Assembly (NCBI RefSeq): GCF_018918345.1
Contig: NZ_JAHLQI010000006.1
Coordinates: forward strand, 62,001 to 126,000
Reading direction: 5' to 3'
DNA from: Butyricicoccus intestinisimiae
GTDB lineage: Bacteria; Bacillota; Clostridia; Oscillospirales; Butyricicoccaceae
DNA length: 64,000 bases
Both the position numbers and the translations under genes were made by a program. Below, piece after piece: positions 32,828 through 44,179 of the stretch (its first letter is position 1; every line of letters begins with the position of its first letter). Below the pieces are notes generated by a model. That model had not been told where the DNA came from. It saw only the letters and a list, made by a program, of their open reading frames with translations, and did no database searches.

Positions 32828-34075
32828 TTATTCGTGCGCGATGTACTCTGCAGCGGCTTCGCCAGCTGTTATGCCGGAGCACCATGCCCAGTGTAAATTG
32901 TATCCGCCGCAATCGCCTGCAATGTCCAAAACTTCACCGGCGAGAAACAGACCCGGCTGCTTGACGGAACGGAATCGGTTGTCGATTTCGTTCAAAAATA
33001 CGCCGCCGCCGGTAACCTGCGCGTGATCCCATGTCTGTACGCCGGTAATCGGAAAGTCCCAGCCCTTGAGCAGAGACACCAATGCGTCGATATCCTGCCG
33101 TTTCAGAGAAGAAGATGGTCTGTCAATTGGCGTCAAATGCAGCGTTTCCAGCGCGGCGAACAGCAGCTTTTTGTTGATGAGTCCGAGCAGATTGTCCTCG
33201 ATCTTGTCGGTGGGATACTGCTTGACGCGCTGCTGCAAAATGCTGCGCAGTTCGTTGTGCTGCCAGTCCGGAAATAAATCCAGACGAACGGTATATGCCT
33301 GTTCCTGTATGGGTTTGTTCATCCAGCACGACAGCTGCAGGGCGGGAATGCCGGAGAGACCGTAATCGGTCAGCTGTACTTCGCCCAATTCTTCTGTCAG
33401 CTTCTGTTTGCCGTCAAACAGCGTGGCGCGGCAAATGACGCGGATGCCCTTGAGTTGCTTGAGCATGCTTGTCTGCTGTCCGCAGCGCAGCGGAACCAGA
33501 CAGGGGTACAGCCGCGCATAGCGATGACCCATTTGCAGCGCAAGCGGATAGCTGGTGCCGTTGGTGCCCTGCTTGGGCGCGGCGCGTCCGCCGGCTGCTA
33601 AAATCACAGCATCGGCACAGAAGGTTTTACCGGATTCGGTTTGCGCCGTGAACACCTTCTTGTCGACAGACAGCGAGCGAACCGTACAGTTTTGCTGGAT
33701 TTGTATGTGGTATCGCCGCAGTGCCAGACGGAGCACATCGAGCACCATGGAAGCCTGTCGGCTGTATGGATAGATGCGCCCGCGATCTTCTTCCGTACAG
33801 TACAATCCCAGCTCGCGGAAAAATGTCAGCGGACGTTCTGCCGGCATGTCTGCGAGCAGCTCGTTCAGGCGGGCGGTATTCTGCGTGTGATAATGTCCCG
33901 GCGCAATCTGCGCGTTGGTCAAATTGCATCTGCCGTTTCCGGTGGCAAGAATTTTTTTGCCGATGCGATCCAGACCGTCCAAAATGGTGATTTGGGCGGA
34001 AGAATTGGCTTGTGCGGCAGAAATAGCGGCAGCCATACCGGATGCGCCGCTGCCGATAATAAGGATGCGATTCAT
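32828..34075 (-). CDS. BaiN/RdsA-type NAD(P)/FAD-dependent oxidoreductase
   Basis: A 415-residue HI0933/YhiN-like flavoprotein: N-terminal dinucleotide fold IIGSGASGMAAA, the family signature GNGRCNLTN at about residue 45, and the C-terminal GDCGGYNLHWAWCSG. BaiN acts in bile-acid metabolism in one gut Clostridium, but most relatives have no known substrate, so no such role is claimed here. I start at ATG 34075, 7 bases after AAAGGAGG. It precedes ftsH. Confidence 0.9.
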   Translation of the reverse strand: MNRILIIGSGASGMAAAISAAQANSSAQITILDGLDRIGKKILATGNGRCNLTNAQIAPGHYHTQNTARLNELLADMPAERPLTFFRELGLYCTEEDRGRIYPYSRQASMVLDVLRLALRRYHIQIQQNCTVRSLSVDKKVFTAQTESGKTFCADAVILAAGGRAAPKQGTNGTSYPLALQMGHRYARLYPCLVPLRCGQQTSMLKQLKGIRVICRATLFDGKQKLTEELGEVQLTDYGLSGIPALQLSCWMNKPIQEQAYTVRLDLFPDWQHNELRSILQQRVKQYPTDKIEDNLLGLINKKLLFAALETLHLTPIDRPSSSLKRQDIDALVSLLKGWDFPITGVQTWDHAQVTGGGVFLNEIDNRFRSVKQPGLFLAGEVLDIAGDCGGYNLHWAWCSGITAGEAAAEYIAHE

Positions 34076-34282
34076 AAACGAACCTCCTTTTCTATCATGA
34101 TACATTTTAATACCTGTATTATAGCATGAATCTCCAAAAAGAGTTTGAATAAACATGAAATTTTTGTTACATTTTGTGTTTCGCAGTGATATCTTGTAGA
34201 TTTTCTGACCAAAAAGAGGTAAAATAACAAGAGATAGCAGACATACATCTTTTTATAGGAAAGGTAAAACAAGGAAAGTCGT

Positions 34283-35494
34283 ATGAAAGCAAGCGAACGA
34301 TTGTTGAAATATGCCGTGATTTACACGGGAAGCGATGAAGACCATGCGGAGCAAACGCCGTCAACACCGGAACAGATGACGCTGGCGCAGGTGCTGGCGA
34401 AGGACATGCGGGACATTGGACTGACGGACGTTTCGGTTGACGCGCATGCCTATGTGTATGGATTTCTGCCTGCCACGGCGGGCAGAGAACAGTGTCCGCC
34501 GATTGGATTCATTGCGCATATAGATATTGTCAATGAATTTGGCACCTCGGAGATTCATCCGCAAATCGTAAAAGAATACGATGGCGGAGAAATCGCGTTG
34601 GGAACCAGCGGCCGCACGCTGGACACGGTACAGTTTCCCGATTTAAAACAGGCGATTGGAAAGACCGTCATCACGACTGATGGAACAACGGTGCTCGGCG
34701 CAGATGATAAGGCGGGCGTAGCGGAAATTCTGACCATGTGCGAACGACTGGTACAGGACAATCTTCCGCACGGAAAAATCTGTGTGTGTTTTACACCGGA
34801 TGAAGAAATTGGGCACGGCGCCGCCCTGCTCGATTTGGAAAAATTCGGTGCCAGCTACGCCTATACGGTGGACGGCGGTGCACCCAATGAAGTGGAGTGG
34901 GAAACCTTTTACGCTGCAGCTGCCGATTGGAGCATTGCCGGTGTCTCCGTGCATCCGGGCGATGCGAAAGACAAAATGGTCAATGCCGCGCTGGTGGCAA
35001 TGGAAATTAACGGTATGCTGCCGCCGGATGAAATTCCGGCAAAGACCCAAGGCCGCGAGGGATTTTTTCATCTGTGCGATATGTCCGGCGATGTCTCTGC
35101 GGCAAAGCTGTCTTATATCATCCGCGACCATGATGCGGAGAAATTTTCACAGCGCAAGCAAACTATGCGCGAAATCGAGCGCAAAATCAACGAAACATAC
35201 GGAGCAGGTACAGCGGCGCTGACACTGCGCGAGCAGTACCGCAACATGGCGGAGATTTTGCAGCATCATCCGGACGCTGTAGAACAGGCAAAACGGGCGA
35301 TTCGCGCTGTGGGACTGACGCCGGTATCCAATCCGGTGCGCGGCGGCACGGATGGCGCGCAGCTGTCCTTTCGCGGTTTGCCGTGCCCCAATCTTGGAAC
35401 CGGAGCATATGCCCTGCATGGACCGTATGAACACGCGATTGCGGAACAAATGGATGTTATGACAGAAATTTTACTGCATATCGCGCAAGCATAA
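34283..35494 (+). CDS. pepT: Peptidase T (tripeptide aminopeptidase)
   Basis: A 403-residue M20B peptidase. The di-zinc site is visible: His in IAHID, Asp in LGADDKAG, Glu pair in TPDEEIGHG, Asp in YTVDGG and a C-terminal His in ALHGPYEH. It releases N-terminal residues from tripeptides in the cytosol. ATG 34283 has AAGGAAAG-like bases upstream. ppk1 follows after 22 bases, so both may share a transcript. Confidence 0.95.
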   Translation: MKASERLLKYAVIYTGSDEDHAEQTPSTPEQMTLAQVLAKDMRDIGLTDVSVDAHAYVYGFLPATAGREQCPPIGFIAHIDIVNEFGTSEIHPQIVKEYDGGEIALGTSGRTLDTVQFPDLKQAIGKTVITTDGTTVLGADDKAGVAEILTMCERLVQDNLPHGKICVCFTPDEEIGHGAALLDLEKFGASYAYTVDGGAPNEVEWETFYAAAADWSIAGVSVHPGDAKDKMVNAALVAMEINGMLPPDEIPAKTQGREGFFHLCDMSGDVSAAKLSYIIRDHDAEKFSQRKQTMREIERKINETYGAGTAALTLREQYRNMAEILQHHPDAVEQAKRAIRAVGLTPVSNPVRGGTDGAQLSFRGLPCPNLGTGAYALHGPYEHAIAEQMDVMTEILLHIAQA

Positions 35495-35516
35495 GCTGGT
35501 GTGGGAGGAAAAAACT

Positions 35517-37646
35517 ATGGATAAGGAAAGCAAACGAAATAAGAAAGAAGAAAAAAGGGAAGAAAAGCATAGGCTGAGCTGTTATACCAATCGAGAATTG
35601 TCGTGGCTGCAGTTCAATGTTCGCGTGTTGCGCGAAGCGGAAAACGAGCATGTGCCGCTGGCTGAGCGACTGTCGTTTGTGTCGATCTATCAATCGAACT
35701 TGGACGAATTTTTTATGGTGCGCGTCGGTACCCTGATGGATCAGATGCACGCGGGAGAAAAAATTCGAGACAACAAGACCAATATGACCAGCAAGCAGCA
35801 GGTGGAGGCGATTTTGGAGCGCACACGCGAGCTTGAGGCACTCAAAACCAAGATTTATGAACAGCTGATGGGCGAGCTGGAGCCGCAGAACGTGCATCTC
35901 ATCAACTTTAATCGTCTGTCTAAGAAAGAAATAGCGATGCTCGAGACGTATTTCGACCAGAACATCGCGCCGTTTCTCATGCCGATGCTGATCGGCAAAC
36001 AGCAGCCGTTCCCGTTCCTCAACAACAAGGAGCTGTATGCGCTGATGCTGCTCACGACCAAGAGCGGAAAATCCAAGCTCGGTCTTGTGCCGTGCACCAA
36101 CAGCGCATTTAAGCGCCTGATTGAGATTCCGTCCCGTCCGGGTACGTTTATGCTGTGTGAAGACCTGATTTTACAGTTTGCGTCCAAGCTGTTCCCGACT
36201 TATTCCGTCAAGGAAAAATCCATTTTGCGCGTGACGCGCAACGCGGACATTGACGGCATCGAGGTATATGATGAGGACTTGGACTACCGCGGCGTGATGG
36301 AACAGCTCATCAAACAGCGCACCCGCTTGAGTCCGGTGCGCGTGGAATTGAGTCATGACATCAACAAAAAAACCTGCAAGGAACTCGCCAAACATCTCGG
36401 CATCAACATGAAGCATGTCATTCGTGTGGATACTCCGCTGGATTTGTCCTTTGTATTCCAGCTGCAGCATTATCTGCGCGATCGGTCGGAGCTGTTTTAC
36501 GAAAAGCGCAGTCCGTGCGATTCTCCGGCGCTGAACATGAAGGAAAGCGTGCTGGATCAGATTGGCAAGAAAGATGTGCTGCTGTCGTATCCGTATGAGA
36601 GCATGAAGCCGTTTTTGCGCATGCTGCATGAGGCGGCGGAGGACGAGTCGGTTATCAGCATTCGCATGACGCTGTACCGCGTGGCAGACCAGAGCAAAAT
36701 CATTGATGCGCTGGTTGAAGCGGCGGAAAATGGCAGAGAAGTCATTGTTATGGTGGAACTGCGTGCACGGTTTGATGAAGCCAATAACATCGAGATGTCG
36801 CGCAGATTGGAGGAAGCAGGCTGCCATATTATTTATGGCCTTGGCAAATACAAGGTACATTGCAAGCTGTGCCAGATTGTGCGCAAGAGGGAGGACGACT
36901 TCCAGTACATTACGCAGATCGGCACGGGCAATTATAACGAAAAAACCGCGCGGCTGTACACGGATCTGTCGCTGCTGACAGCAAACCGCGATATTGGCAC
37001 GGATGTCGATAAAGTCTTTCGTTCGCTGCTGATGGGCGAAACCGTTTCGCACATCGAACATTTGATGGTGGCGCCGCACTGCCTGCAAAATAAGGTGCTC
37101 GCCCTGATAGAGGATGAGATTGAAAAGGCAAAGCATGGCCGTCCGTCGTACATCGGCGTAAAATTGAATTCCCTGACGGATAAGGACATCATTGAAAAGC
37201 TGATTGACGCCTCGGAAGCGGGCGTCAAGATTGAATTGATTATCCGCGGCATTTGCTGTCTGGTGCCGGCTGTGCCGGAGCTGACCGAGAACATCACGGT
37301 GATCAGTGTTGTCGGCAGATTTTTGGAGCACTCACGCATTTACCGCTTCGGCGTGGGAGAGGAAGAAAAGGTATACATTTCATCTGCGGACTTTATGACC
37401 CGCAATACGCTGCGGCGTGTAGAAGTTGCCGTGCCGATTTATGATTTGGCAATCAAAAAACAGATTTGCCACATCTTTGATACGGTTTTGGCGGACGACG
37501 CCAAGGGAAAGATGCAGACCAGAAATCGAGAATACATTGACCGGATGCTCGGCGAGAAAAAGCTGGATGCGCAGGAAGTATTGTATGAGGAAGCGTATCG
37601 GGCGATCAATCGCGAAGAACCGGAAAAAGAGGAGGAAACCGAATGA
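35517..37646 (+). CDS. ppk1: Polyphosphate kinase 1, copy A
   Basis: A 709-residue enzyme that makes long-chain polyphosphate from ATP. It begins with a Lys/Glu-rich extension, then the family N-terminus (NRELSWLQFN) and NLDEFFMVRVG. The autophosphorylated His lies in KYKVHCKL (about residue 448), followed by GTGNYNEKTARLYTDL; the second PLD-like half ends with HSRIYRFG. ATG 35517 follows GGGAGGAAA. A 57-residue DUF4250 gene is translationally coupled at its end. A second, divergent copy lies at 61041-63263. Confidence 0.96.
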   Translation: MDKESKRNKKEEKREEKHRLSCYTNRELSWLQFNVRVLREAENEHVPLAERLSFVSIYQSNLDEFFMVRVGTLMDQMHAGEKIRDNKTNMTSKQQVEAILERTRELEALKTKIYEQLMGELEPQNVHLINFNRLSKKEIAMLETYFDQNIAPFLMPMLIGKQQPFPFLNNKELYALMLLTTKSGKSKLGLVPCTNSAFKRLIEIPSRPGTFMLCEDLILQFASKLFPTYSVKEKSILRVTRNADIDGIEVYDEDLDYRGVMEQLIKQRTRLSPVRVELSHDINKKTCKELAKHLGINMKHVIRVDTPLDLSFVFQLQHYLRDRSELFYEKRSPCDSPALNMKESVLDQIGKKDVLLSYPYESMKPFLRMLHEAAEDESVISIRMTLYRVADQSKIIDALVEAAENGREVIVMVELRARFDEANNIEMSRRLEEAGCHIIYGLGKYKVHCKLCQIVRKREDDFQYITQIGTGNYNEKTARLYTDLSLLTANRDIGTDVDKVFRSLLMGETVSHIEHLMVAPHCLQNKVLALIEDEIEKAKHGRPSYIGVKLNSLTDKDIIEKLIDASEAGVKIELIIRGICCLVPAVPELTENITVISVVGRFLEHSRIYRFGVGEEEKVYISSADFMTRNTLRRVEVAVPIYDLAIKKQICHIFDTVLADDAKGKMQTRNREYIDRMLGEKKLDAQEVLYEEAYRAINREEPEKEEETE

Positions 37647-37816
37647 TTCCACAGGATCCAGTGATTTTACTCAGCTATGTCAACACCAAACTGCGTGACC
37701 AGTACAGCTCTTTGGAGCAGATGTGTCACGATATGGGTGTTAATCAGCGGGAAATCGAACAGAAATTGGCAGGAATGGATTACGCGTATGATTCTGCGCG
37801 CAATCAGTTCGTGTAA
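37643..37816 (+). CDS. DUF4250 small protein
   Basis: A 57-residue protein that starts inside the ppk1 stop codon (ATGA). The N-terminal P-x-D-P-V-I-L-L-S-Y-V-N-T-K-L-R-D segment is the hallmark of DUF4250, a small Firmicute family of unknown function; the rest reads as a helix-turn-helix-like fold (LEQMCHDMGVNQREI). Translational coupling to polyphosphate kinase suggests a linked role, which is an inference. Confidence 0.85.
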   Translation: MIPQDPVILLSYVNTKLRDQYSSLEQMCHDMGVNQREIEQKLAGMDYAYDSARNQFV

Positions 37817-37845
37817 CATAAAAACAACTCTATATACAGCAGAGT

Positions 37846-37880
37846 GCCGGCACGATGAAACGTGCCGGCGCTTTTTTTGC
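37846..37880 (+). terminator. Terminator of the ppk1/DUF4250 unit
   Basis: A perfect 9-bp G/C-rich stem (37846-37854 with 37861-37869) followed by GC and seven T. Confidence 0.93.
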
Positions 37881-37912
37881 AGGAAAATTAACGGGAATAA
37901 AACAATTCAATC

Positions 37913-39350
<1,438 letters not shown>

Positions 39351-39388
39351 TTGTCAGCACAGGATGACTTTTGTGGCATAATGGAGAT

Positions 39389-39428
39389 AAGCTGCTCCGC
39401 CGCTTCATCCGGCGGCGGAGCAAAGCTT
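39389..39428 (+). terminator. G/C-rich hairpin after eno
   Basis: A 10-bp stem (39394-39403 with 39412-39421) is extended by AAGCT/AGCTT. There is no T tract, and the outer arm runs into a TTGACA, so termination is likely but not certain. Confidence 0.6.
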
Positions 39429-39534
39429 GACAAAAAGATTAGTTAAAGCTAATGAACAAAATGCACAGCGCGGCGGCGCTGCGGGAAAATGTTTGAAAAA
39501 GGGTATTGACTTTTCTCGCGGACATCGGTATGAT
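39427..39534 (+). promoter_or_regulatory. Tandem promoters and inverted repeat ahead of pflB
   Basis: A first candidate promoter is TTGACA (39427-39432), 17 bases, TAATGA (39450-39455). Between them lies ATTAG-TTAAAG-CTAAT (39438-39453), akin to the eno operator. A second, better-placed promoter is TTGACT (39506-39511), 17 bases, TATGAT (39529-39534). The remaining leader to 39704 is about 170 bases with no gene that I can support. Confidence 0.65.
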
Positions 39535-39704
39535 AACAGTGTTCATACAACTGACGGAAGTGGAATCACCACATGGAGTATGAATCGCTGTTTTGCCGAC
39601 CGTCTGGGCATTGTTTACGCTTGGAAGGGCGGATTTTTTATGCAAAAAATTCGCATTTTCCGTATTCAAAAACACATATCTGACTGAAAAAAGGAGAAAC
39701 GACC

Positions 39705-41957
39705 ATGGTTGATTTCGAACAGTGGGAAGGTTTTGAAGGACGTATCTGGAAGGAAGAAGTAAACGTAAGAGACTTCATCCAGAAAAACTACCAGCCGTAT
39801 GACGGCGATGAGGCTTTTTTGGCAGACGCTACCGAGGCGACCGATAAGCTGTGGGGCGCGCTGCAGAAGCTGCAGAAGCAGGAGCGCGCAAAGGACGGCG
39901 TGCTCGACATGGAGACAGAGATTGTTTCCAGCCTGACGGCGTATGGACCGGGATACATTGATGAAAACTTGAAGGATCTCGAGCAGATCGTCGGTCTGCA
40001 GACGGATAAGCCGCTCAAGCGCGCGTTTATGCCGTACGGCGGCATCAAGATGGCAGAACAGGCGTGCACGACCTATGGCTATCAGCCGTCCGAAAAGCTG
40101 CATGAGATTTTTACCAAGTATTGCCGCACGCACAATCAGGCGGTATTTGAAGCATATACACCGGAAATGAAAAAGGCGCGTCACACACATATTGTGACCG
40201 GCCTGCCGGATACATACGGACGCGGCCGCATCGTCGGTGACTATCGCCGCGTGGCGCTGTACGGCATTGATTTCCTGATTGAACAGAAGGAATTGGACAA
40301 GTCCAACGTGGGCGACGGTGTGATGACCGATGATGTCATTCGCCTGCGCGAGGAAGTTGCTCGCCAGATCAACGCGCTCAAGGGCATGAAGGAAATGGCG
40401 AAGATTTACGGCTATGATATTTCCAAGCCGGCAAAGAACGCCAAGGAAGCGTGCCAGTGGCTGTATTTTGGCTACCTCGCTGCCATCAAGACACAGAACG
40501 GCGCTGCCATGAGTGTCGGCCGCATCTCGACCTTCTTGGACATTTACATCCAGCGCGATCTGGACGCAGGCATCCTGACAGAGACCGAGGCACAGGAACT
40601 GATTGACCATCTGACCATGAAGTTCCGCATGGTTAAGTTTGCGCGCATTCCGTCGTATAATCAGCTGTTCTCCGGCGATCCGGTTTGGGCAACGCTGGAA
40701 GTGGCAGGCATCGGCATGGACGGTCGTTCGATGGTAACCAAGAACGACTTCCGTTTCCTGCATACACTGGAAAACATGGGTCCGGCTCCGGAGCCGAATC
40801 TTACAGTTCTGTATTCGTCCGCTCTGCCGGAGACCTTTAAGAAGTACGCATCCAAGATTTCGATTGCTACCAGCTCGGTACAGTATGAGAATGATGATGT
40901 CATGAAGCCGGTTTGGGGCGATGACTACTCGATCTGCTGCTGTGTATCCGCAACGCAGACGGGCAAGGAAATGCAGTTCTTTGGCGCCCGCGCCAACCTC
41001 GGCAAGTGCTTGCTGTATGCGCTCAATGGCGGTGTAGATGAAAAGTTCTTTGAGCAGGTCGGTCCGGCATACGCTCCGGTCACCAGCGAATATCTGGACT
41101 ATGACGATGTCATGAAGAAGTTCGTTCCGATGCTGGATTGGCTGGCAGGCCTGTACGTCAACATCCTGAACCTGATTCAGTACATGCATGACAAGTATTA
41201 TTATGAAGAAGCAGAGATGGCGCTGATTGATACCGATGTTCGCCGTACGTTCGCAACCGGTATTGCAGGCTTCTCGCATGTCATTGACTCGCTGAGTGCG
41301 ATCAAGTACGCAAAGGTGAAGGCACTTCGTGACGAGCACGGTCTGATTACAGACTTTGAAATCGAAGGCGACTTCCCGAAGTACGGCAATGACGATGACC
41401 GCGCCGATGACATTGGTATTTGGCTGCTCAAGACCTTCCTCGAGATGGTCAAGCGCCGTCATACCTACCGCAATTCTGAGGCAACGACTTCGATTCTGAC
41501 CATCACATCCAATCTGGTTTACGGCAAGTTCACCGGTGCTATGCCGGACGGTCGCAAGGCTTGGACGCCGTTCGCGCCGGGCGCAAACCCGTCTTATGGT
41601 GCAGAACAGAACGGCCTGCTGGCGTCTCTGAACTCGGTGGCAAAGCTGCCGTATCATTGGGCACTGGATGGCATCTCCAACACCCAGACCATCAATCCGG
41701 ATGCACTGGGACATGAGCCGCAGGAACGCATCGGCAATCTGGTGCAGGTTATGGATGGCTATTTTGATCAGGGTGCACACCACCTGAACGTCAATGTATT
41801 CGGCACAGAAAAGCTGATTGACGCGATGGAGCATCCGGAAAAGGAAGAGTACGCCAACTTTACGATTCGTGTATCCGGCTATGCCGTTAAGTTCATCGAC
41901 TTGACGCGGGAGCAGCAGCTGGATGTTATTGCAAGAACCTGCCATAAGGTGATGTAA
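39705..41957 (+). CDS. pflB: Formate C-acetyltransferase (pyruvate formate-lyase)
   Basis: A 750-residue glycyl radical enzyme that splits pyruvate and CoA into acetyl-CoA and formate. The active-site cysteines lie in [23 protein letters not shown], with three consecutive Cys where E. coli has two; the radical Gly is in RVSGYAVKF near the C-terminus. The length matches true PFL rather than a diol-dehydratase relative. AAAGGAG lies upstream of ATG 39705, and pflA follows 106 bases later. Confidence 0.97.
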   Translation: MVDFEQWEGFEGRIWKEEVNVRDFIQKNYQPYDGDEAFLADATEATDKLWGALQKLQKQERAKDGVLDMETEIVSSLTAYGPGYIDENLKDLEQIVGLQTDKPLKRAFMPYGGIKMAEQACTTYGYQPSEKLHEIFTKYCRTHNQAVFEAYTPEMKKARHTHIVTGLPDTYGRGRIVGDYRRVALYGIDFLIEQKELDKSNVGDGVMTDDVIRLREEVARQINALKGMKEMAKIYGYDISKPAKNAKEACQWLYFGYLAAIKTQNGAAMSVGRISTFLDIYIQRDLDAGILTETEAQELIDHLTMKFRMVKFARIPSYNQLFSGDPVWATLEVAGIGMDGRSMVTKNDFRFLHTLENMGPAPEPNLTVLYSSALPETFKKYASKISIATSSVQYENDDVMKPVWGDDYSICCCVSATQTGKEMQFFGARANLGKCLLYALNGGVDEKFFEQVGPAYAPVTSEYLDYDDVMKKFVPMLDWLAGLYVNILNLIQYMHDKYYYEEAEMALIDTDVRRTFATGIAGFSHVIDSLSAIKYAKVKALRDEHGLITDFEIEGDFPKYGNDDDRADDIGIWLLKTFLEMVKRRHTYRNSEATTSILTITSNLVYGKFTGAMPDGRKAWTPFAPGANPSYGAEQNGLLASLNSVAKLPYHWALDGISNTQTINPDALGHEPQERIGNLVQVMDGYFDQGAHHLNVNVFGTEKLIDAMEHPEKEEYANFTIRVSGYAVKFIDLTREQQLDVIARTCHKVM

Positions 41958-41966
41958 TCCATACGA

Positions 41967-42045
41967 TTGACAACAAATAGAAATGATGTATGCTGGTTTC
42001 TGCGGGAGGGAGCGCGCCTCCCTCCCGTGGGAGTCAGCATTTTTT
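41967..42045 (+). terminator. Strong nested hairpin between pflB and pflA
   Basis: A perfect 10-bp G/C stem (42003-42012 with 42018-42027) sits inside ATGCTG/CAGCAT (41990-41995 with 42035-42040) and is followed by six T. TTGACA (41967-41972) and TATGCT (41989-41994), 16 bases apart, could be an internal promoter that overlaps it. It probably attenuates read-through so that pflA is made at a lower level. Confidence 0.75.
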
Positions 42046-42063
42046 GCAGAAAGGAGACAAATC

Positions 42064-42795
42064 ATGAGCCAGACAGGCTATGTGCATTCTTTGGAGACCT
42101 TCGGTCTTGTGGATGGTCCAGGTGTTCGGTTTATTGTTTTTTTGCAGGGATGTCAGCTGCGCTGCCGATACTGCCATAATCCGGAAACATGGCAGTGCGG
42201 TGTCGGGCAGCCGTGGACGGCGGACAAGCTGTTTCAGCGCGCGTATCGCTATCACAATTATTGGAAAAACAACGGCGGCATTACCGTCAGCGGCGGAGAA
42301 CCGCTGCTGCAAATGGAATTTGTGACGGAATTTTTCCAAAAGGCAAAGAAAAAAGGCGTCCACACAGCATTGGACACTGCGGGACAGCCATTTTCTATGG
42401 AACCAGAGTTTTTACAGAAATTCGATGCACTCATGGAAGTCACGGATCTCGTGATTTTGGATCTCAAAGAAATTGAGGACGATAAGCACCGCGCATTGAC
42501 CGGCAAAACCAATCAGAACATTTTACAGATGGCAACCTATCTGTCCGACCACGGAAAGCCGATGTGGATTCGTCATGTGCTTGTTCCGGGACTAACAGAC
42601 GATCCGGAAGGCTTGAAAAAGACCGGCGCATTTATCGCCGGTCTGCGCACGGTAGAACGCGTAGAGATACTGCCGTATCACACACTGGGTCTGTTCAAGT
42701 GGGAAAAGCTCGGCATTCCGTACACGTTGGAGGGCGTGCGCCCGCCGTCTGAACAAGAAAAGAAGCAGGCGGAAGAGCTGCTCGGCATTAAATAA
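42064..42795 (+). CDS. pflA: Pyruvate formate-lyase activating enzyme
   Basis: A 243-residue radical SAM enzyme that installs the glycyl radical on PflB. The 4Fe-4S cluster motif is C-Q-L-R-C-R-Y-C (CxxxCxxC) at about residues 29-36, preceded by the family start SLETFGLVDGPGVR and followed by VSGGEPLLQ. I start at ATG 42064, 7 bases after AAAGGAG, not at upstream ATG codons that run through the hairpin. Confidence 0.96.
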   Translation: MSQTGYVHSLETFGLVDGPGVRFIVFLQGCQLRCRYCHNPETWQCGVGQPWTADKLFQRAYRYHNYWKNNGGITVSGGEPLLQMEFVTEFFQKAKKKGVHTALDTAGQPFSMEPEFLQKFDALMEVTDLVILDLKEIEDDKHRALTGKTNQNILQMATYLSDHGKPMWIRHVLVPGLTDDPEGLKKTGAFIAGLRTVERVEILPYHTLGLFKWEKLGIPYTLEGVRPPSEQEKKQAEELLGIK

Positions 42796-42796
42796 G

Positions 42797-43243
42797 TTAT
42801 CGGTGCAGAAAAATGCTGTATAGCCTGAGCAGCACGCGCCGCAGGGGAAGCAACGTCAGCCAAGGTCCGGCGAAAAATTTCCACCAGAAATTGGATGCGT
42901 TAATCCATATGCCCTTGCGCTGCACTTGCACAACAACCGCGAATATTTGCTCCGGTGCAATCGGACCCTCTAGCAGCTGCTGTGCATCGCCGACGAGATA
43001 GCAGCCCTCCGGCCCAACGCGTGCAATGCGGTGCATGACATATTGTCCGGTTTCGCGCTGATAAAATACCATATCTCCGCGCCGAAACGGTCTGTCCGGT
43101 GCGCGAAAGTAAATGCTGTCGCGCGTGTCAACGAGAAACGGCGCCATGCTGTTTCCGGCAATGCGCACGCTGACGGTTTGACCGGATGCGACGAGCTCGC
43201 GCAGCGCGGAAACATAGGTATATGTGTCTAACTGTTTCATCAT
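42797..43243 (-). CDS. S24/S26 family (ER/SipW-type) signal peptidase-like protein
   Basis: About 148 residues with the catalytic Ser in AGNSMAP and RRGDMVFY, and a His (YVMHRI) in place of the general-base Lys, as in the ER/SipW type of signal peptidases. No N-terminal membrane anchor is visible; the C-terminal 30 residues are hydrophobic (FFAGPWLTLLPLRRVLL). I start at ATG 43243; a GTG at 43252 directly after the upstream stop codon is possible. It is cotranscribed with the CpsB-like gene. Confidence 0.8.
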   Translation of the reverse strand: MMKQLDTYTYVSALRELVASGQTVSVRIAGNSMAPFLVDTRDSIYFRAPDRPFRRGDMVFYQRETGQYVMHRIARVGPEGCYLVGDAQQLLEGPIAPEQIFAVVVQVQRKGIWINASNFWWKFFAGPWLTLLPLRRVLLRLYSIFLHR

Positions 43244-43252
43244 AGATACCAC

Positions 43253-44020
43253 TCAAAAGAATAGGCCGCGCCTGCGCTCCGGCAGGCTGCCGTGATGTGG
43301 AATGTCCCGATCGTATATCATGCGGTCGGGATTTTCAAATAATAGACGGAGCATTTCGCGTTCGCCGTAGGTTTCCAACAGATACTCGATGATGTCGCGC
43401 ATATGTGTCGTGCGCATCACGGGGCTGTGGGCATCACTGGCAATGCAGGTGGCAAGCCGGTACCGCAGCAGATAATCTGCTGCAATCTGTGCATGTTTGC
43501 CGAATTTACCCAAAATGCTGCCCTTGTTGAGCTGCGTAAAACAGCCGAGCTGCAGCCAGTGATAAATCAGCGACGGATAGTCCTGCACGCAGAAATACCG
43601 CTCCGGATGGGCGATGACCGGAATCGCACCGACAGATAACATGCCGTCGAGAATATCACCGATAAATTCCGGTGCTTCATCGAAGGCGAATTCCACGAGA
43701 TAATAGCGGGAGCGGTTGAGACTGAGCAGCGCCCCCGCCTGTATTTTTTCGCACAAATCCTCAGAGGCAAAAATCTCCATGCCGAGATGCAGGGTCAGCG
43801 GGATTCCTTCTTCCTGCAGCGCCTGTTGAAGCCGTGAAAATACATGCTTCAAGTGAACAAGATCAAAGTTTTCAAATCGGCCGAGCTGGTTGCTATGCGG
43901 GGTGGCAATAATGGTGTCCACGCCGCTTTCCAGCGCAAGTTCTGCCATTTCCAGCGAATCAGAAAGCGTTTGTGAGCCGTCATCCAATCCCGGAAGAATG
44001 TGGGTGTGTATGTCAATCAT
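43253..44020 (-). CDS. CpsB/CapC-type PHP tyrosine-protein phosphatase
   Basis: A 255-residue metal-dependent phosphatase of the PHP family. The metal motifs are DIHTHILPGLDDGS at the N-terminus, TPHSNQLG (about 40), the Glu in LGMEI, AHPERY (about 137) and SDAHSP (about 193). In capsule gene clusters the family dephosphorylates the tyrosine kinase that controls polysaccharide export; no capsule genes are in this window. The S24/S26 peptidase gene follows at once (TGA-GTG). Confidence 0.88.
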   Translation of the reverse strand: MIDIHTHILPGLDDGSQTLSDSLEMAELALESGVDTIIATPHSNQLGRFENFDLVHLKHVFSRLQQALQEEGIPLTLHLGMEIFASEDLCEKIQAGALLSLNRSRYYLVEFAFDEAPEFIGDILDGMLSVGAIPVIAHPERYFCVQDYPSLIYHWLQLGCFTQLNKGSILGKFGKHAQIAADYLLRYRLATCIASDAHSPVMRTTHMRDIIEYLLETYGEREMLRLLFENPDRMIYDRDIPHHGSLPERRRGLFF

Positions 44021-44179
44021 AGAAAGTCCTTTCTAAACGCACTAACCATATCATAGCATAAAAACGCCGAGAGAAAAAGAAAAATGTGACGGTTTACCGC
44101 AATATCTGACGGAATACCGGTTGACCCTGCTTTTTTGCAATGCTACAATAAAGCATATCGAAACGAGGGGATGAGAGCA

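Noticed and set aside
39427-39687. Possible 86-codon gene between eno and pflB
   Set aside because: It begins with TTG inside a -35 element, runs through two promoters, lacks a ribosome binding site and has no recognisable sequence.
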